Of a stretch of DNA of 33,052 nucleotides, positions 31,429-33,052 are shown in pieces; position 1 is the first letter of the stretch; the number at the start of each line of letters is the position of its first letter. Source of the stretch: Candidatus Nanopelagicales bacterium (lineage in GTDB: Bacteria > Actinomycetota > Actinomycetes > S36-B12); assembly GCA_030827125.1 (NCBI GenBank), contig JAURFD010000017.1, positions 1-33,052 of the forward strand, read 5' to 3'. A program made the translations under genes and the position numbers. The notes under the pieces are model-generated. The model was not told the DNA's origin and did not search any database. It was given only the letters and a program-made list of their open reading frames with translations.

Positions 31429-32949
31429 CTAGCTCACCAGGTCGGCAATCGCATCGACGTTCTCGGTGCGACGGCGTAGGGCACCTACCGCAATGCCGAT
31501 ACCGAAGACAATGAACGGCAGCAGCACCAAGAACCAGCCCAGCGGGTTGAGCGCCCAGGCCTGAACCGTGGGATCGCTGCCGTCGGCGGCTGTGCCGGCG
31601 AAGATGGCGAAGCGGCTCATGAGCAGGTAGGCACCGAGCGCCAACCCGATCGCCGCAAGGATCGGCGCAATCATCGTGTGCCAGATGCGCGTGTCCTCCT
31701 TCGTACGCCGGAAGTAAGCGACCACCGCGATACTGACAAGGATCTCCACGATGACGATCGCAAGAACCGCGATCGCCGATGACCAGTAGAACAAGTTCAG
31801 GACCGGATCGAGGTCAAAGACCACGAAGAGCACCACGACGATGAACGTGATGGCCGACACCGTGAGAGATCCGTTGCCCGGTGCGCCAAAGCGGTTCGTG
31901 TGATCGAGCCGCTGACTGAAGACGCCGGAGCGACCCATGGCAAAGAAGTAGCGGGCTGCGGAGTTCTGGAATGCAAGCAGACCGGCAAACAGCGAGGTCA
32001 GGACCAGCCAACTCATCACGGTTGCCATCCAGTCACCCACGTACTCGGCGGCGATCGAGAACAAGACGGCCGCCGGGTCGACGAGCGGTTCGCCGTCGAC
32101 GGAACTGCGCTCAAGGATCTGATCGATGACCTGCGTCGAGCCCAATGCCGTGACCATGGCGAAGGTCACGAACGCGAAGAGCAGGCCGATCAAGATGATG
32201 GCGGTGTAGGTCGCGCGCGGCACAGTCTTCTTCGGTTCGCGTGACTCCTCGCCGTAGATGGCAGTGGCCTCGAATCCGATGTAGGACGCGAAGGCAAAGG
32301 CCAGAGCGATACCGGCAGTGCCACCGATGCCTCCAGCTAGCACGGCGTTCGGCGCAAACGAAGCACCCAGGTCGATGCCTTCCGGGCCACCCTTGACGAA
32401 TACGGCGATCGCCACGATGACCAGAGAGAGCAACTCCAGCGTGAGCAGCACGCCGAGCAATTTGGCGCCGATGTCGACCGAGAGCACAGACAGGATCAAT
32501 ACGGCGACCCACGCGAAGAGAATCCACGCCCACCACGGCAAGGCGATCCCGAACTGAGCCAATTCGGCCCCCATGACGGCGCCGAAGAAGCCGTAGATCG
32601 CGAGTTGGATTGTCAGGTAGGCCATCAAGGATGTGAACGCCGAGCCCACACCCACGTTGATGCCGAGTCCACGGCCCACGTAGGCAAAGAACGCGCCCGC
32701 ATTGGTCACGTGCTGGCTCATAGCCGCGTAGCCCACGCTGAACAGCAGCAGGATGACGCCGACCAGCAGATAGGCACCGGGCACGCCGGCTCCGTTGCCG
32801 AGGACGGAGGCCACGGGAACAGCTCCCGTCATGCCAACCAGCGGTGCAGCGGCGGCCACCACGAAGAACACGATGCCGAGGACGCCCATGCGTCCCTTGC
32901 TCAGTGAAGTGTCAGGAGTCTCTTGGGGAGCCGGTTGGAGATCGGCCAT
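31429..32949 (-). CDS. APC-superfamily amino acid permease
   Basis: A 506-residue membrane protein with about twelve helices. The first helix has FFVVAAAAPLVGMTGAVPV, the APC unwound-helix region, and the middle has FASYIGFEATAIYGEESREPKKTVPRATYTAI, the highly conserved E-E-S-x-x-P-x-x-x-x-P-R-A segment of amino acid permeases. ATG at 32949 with GGAAGG upstream. It imports an amino acid or amine by proton or exchange coupling; the substrate cannot be read. First gene of a two-gene operon with the P450, so the permease may supply or export a compound handled by the P450. A GTGA-N6-TCAC site lies 60 bases upstream. Confidence 0.9.
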   Translation of the reverse strand: MADLQPAPQETPDTSLSKGRMGVLGIVFFVVAAAAPLVGMTGAVPVASVLGNGAGVPGAYLLVGVILLLFSVGYAAMSQHVTNAGAFFAYVGRGLGINVGVGSAFTSLMAYLTIQLAIYGFFGAVMGAELAQFGIALPWWAWILFAWVAVLILSVLSVDIGAKLLGVLLTLELLSLVIVAIAVFVKGGPEGIDLGASFAPNAVLAGGIGGTAGIALAFAFASYIGFEATAIYGEESREPKKTVPRATYTAIILIGLLFAFVTFAMVTALGSTQVIDQILERSSVDGEPLVDPAAVLFSIAAEYVGDWMATVMSWLVLTSLFAGLLAFQNSAARYFFAMGRSGVFSQRLDHTNRFGAPGNGSLTVSAITFIVVVLFVVFDLDPVLNLFYWSSAIAVLAIVIVEILVSIAVVAYFRRTKEDTRIWHTMIAPILAAIGLALGAYLLMSRFAIFAGTAADGSDPTVQAWALNPLGWFLVLLPFIVFGIGIAVGALRRRTENVDAIADLVS

Positions 32950-33008
32950 GGGGAACCTTCCCGTCAGGGGGCCGCCTCGCCTCGTACGGCCCCTAATGAT
33001 CGATGAGG

Positions 33009-33022
33009 GTGACGCACATCAC
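33009..33022. promoter_or_regulatory. CRP/GlxR-like palindrome upstream of the permease operon
   Basis: GTGACGCACATCAC has GTGA and TCAC half-sites six bases apart, the core spacing of Crp/GlxR sites (TGTGA-N6-TCACA), but the outer T and A are missing. On the minus strand TTGACC lies just upstream of it. Binding is inferred only. Confidence 0.35.
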
Positions 33023-33052
33023 TAGCCGGGTCAAGCACATTCGACAAATTCG

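Noticed and set aside
1-33052. tRNA, rRNA, CRISPR, phage or toxin-antitoxin loci
   Set aside because: No cloverleaf, repeat-spacer pattern, integrase, or small paired toxin and antitoxin frames were seen; the coding genes tile the window.

Overview
The window is GC-rich, gene-dense DNA with many GTG starts, ATGA stop/start overlaps, an IdeR/DtxR-type iron box, a leaderless-type promoter and a secreted septum-formation-family protein. Together these point to an actinobacterium (Actinomycetota); genus cannot be called. No rRNA, tRNA, transposase, integrase or CRISPR array is visible, and almost every base is assigned.

Bases 1-3202: tail of an ABC transporter ATPase gene, a lipid/membrane operon (PlsC-type acyltransferase and two DUF202 proteins) and a ThrE-type threonine/serine exporter. 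Bases 3203-12086: the core of the window, a myo-inositol catabolic locus. A LacI-type repressor and an inositol-dehydrogenase gene (minus strand) are divergent from a tightly coupled plus-strand operon: iolE-like, iolC, a Cgl0159-type aldolase, iolB, a second Gfo/Idh dehydrogenase and iolD. A perfect 16-bp palindrome with a central CG, a typical LacI-family operator, lies in the divergent promoter region. The genes cover oxidation of inositol, dehydration of inosose, ring hydrolysis, isomerisation, phosphorylation and aldol cleavage. The methylmalonate-semialdehyde dehydrogenase (iolA/mmsA) is not in the window.

Bases 12105-20306: an EfeU/FTR1 iron permease behind an iron box; a third inositol-dehydrogenase-like gene coupled to a phytanoyl-CoA-dioxygenase-like gene; a Tat-exported YHYH protein; an ABM monooxygenase-like protein, a cysteine-rich GMC oxidoreductase and a LivJ-like binding protein in one minus-strand cluster; and a fourth Gfo/Idh dehydrogenase. 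Bases 20319-24754: a CUT2-type sugar ABC transporter (binding protein, permease, single-domain ATPase) divergent from a second LacI regulator, with another LacI-type palindrome between them. Given the location, myo-inositol or a related cyclitol is the likely substrate.

Bases 24749-33052: a secreted metzincin-like protease gene bracketed by two near-identical palindromic repeats; an OsmC-family gene preceded by a SAM-I (S-box) riboswitch; a divergent dihydropteroate-synthase-like gene lacking the usual catalytic Lys motif; a septum-formation-family secreted protein; an L-2-hydroxyglutarate-oxidase-like flavoprotein; and an APC amino-acid permease/cytochrome P450 operon.

The points most worth following are the SAM riboswitch in front of a stand-alone OsmC protein, the stop-codon-overlapping palindromes around the protease, and the expanded oxidoreductase set around the inositol locus. 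All functional calls rest on motif reading by eye; no database search was run.
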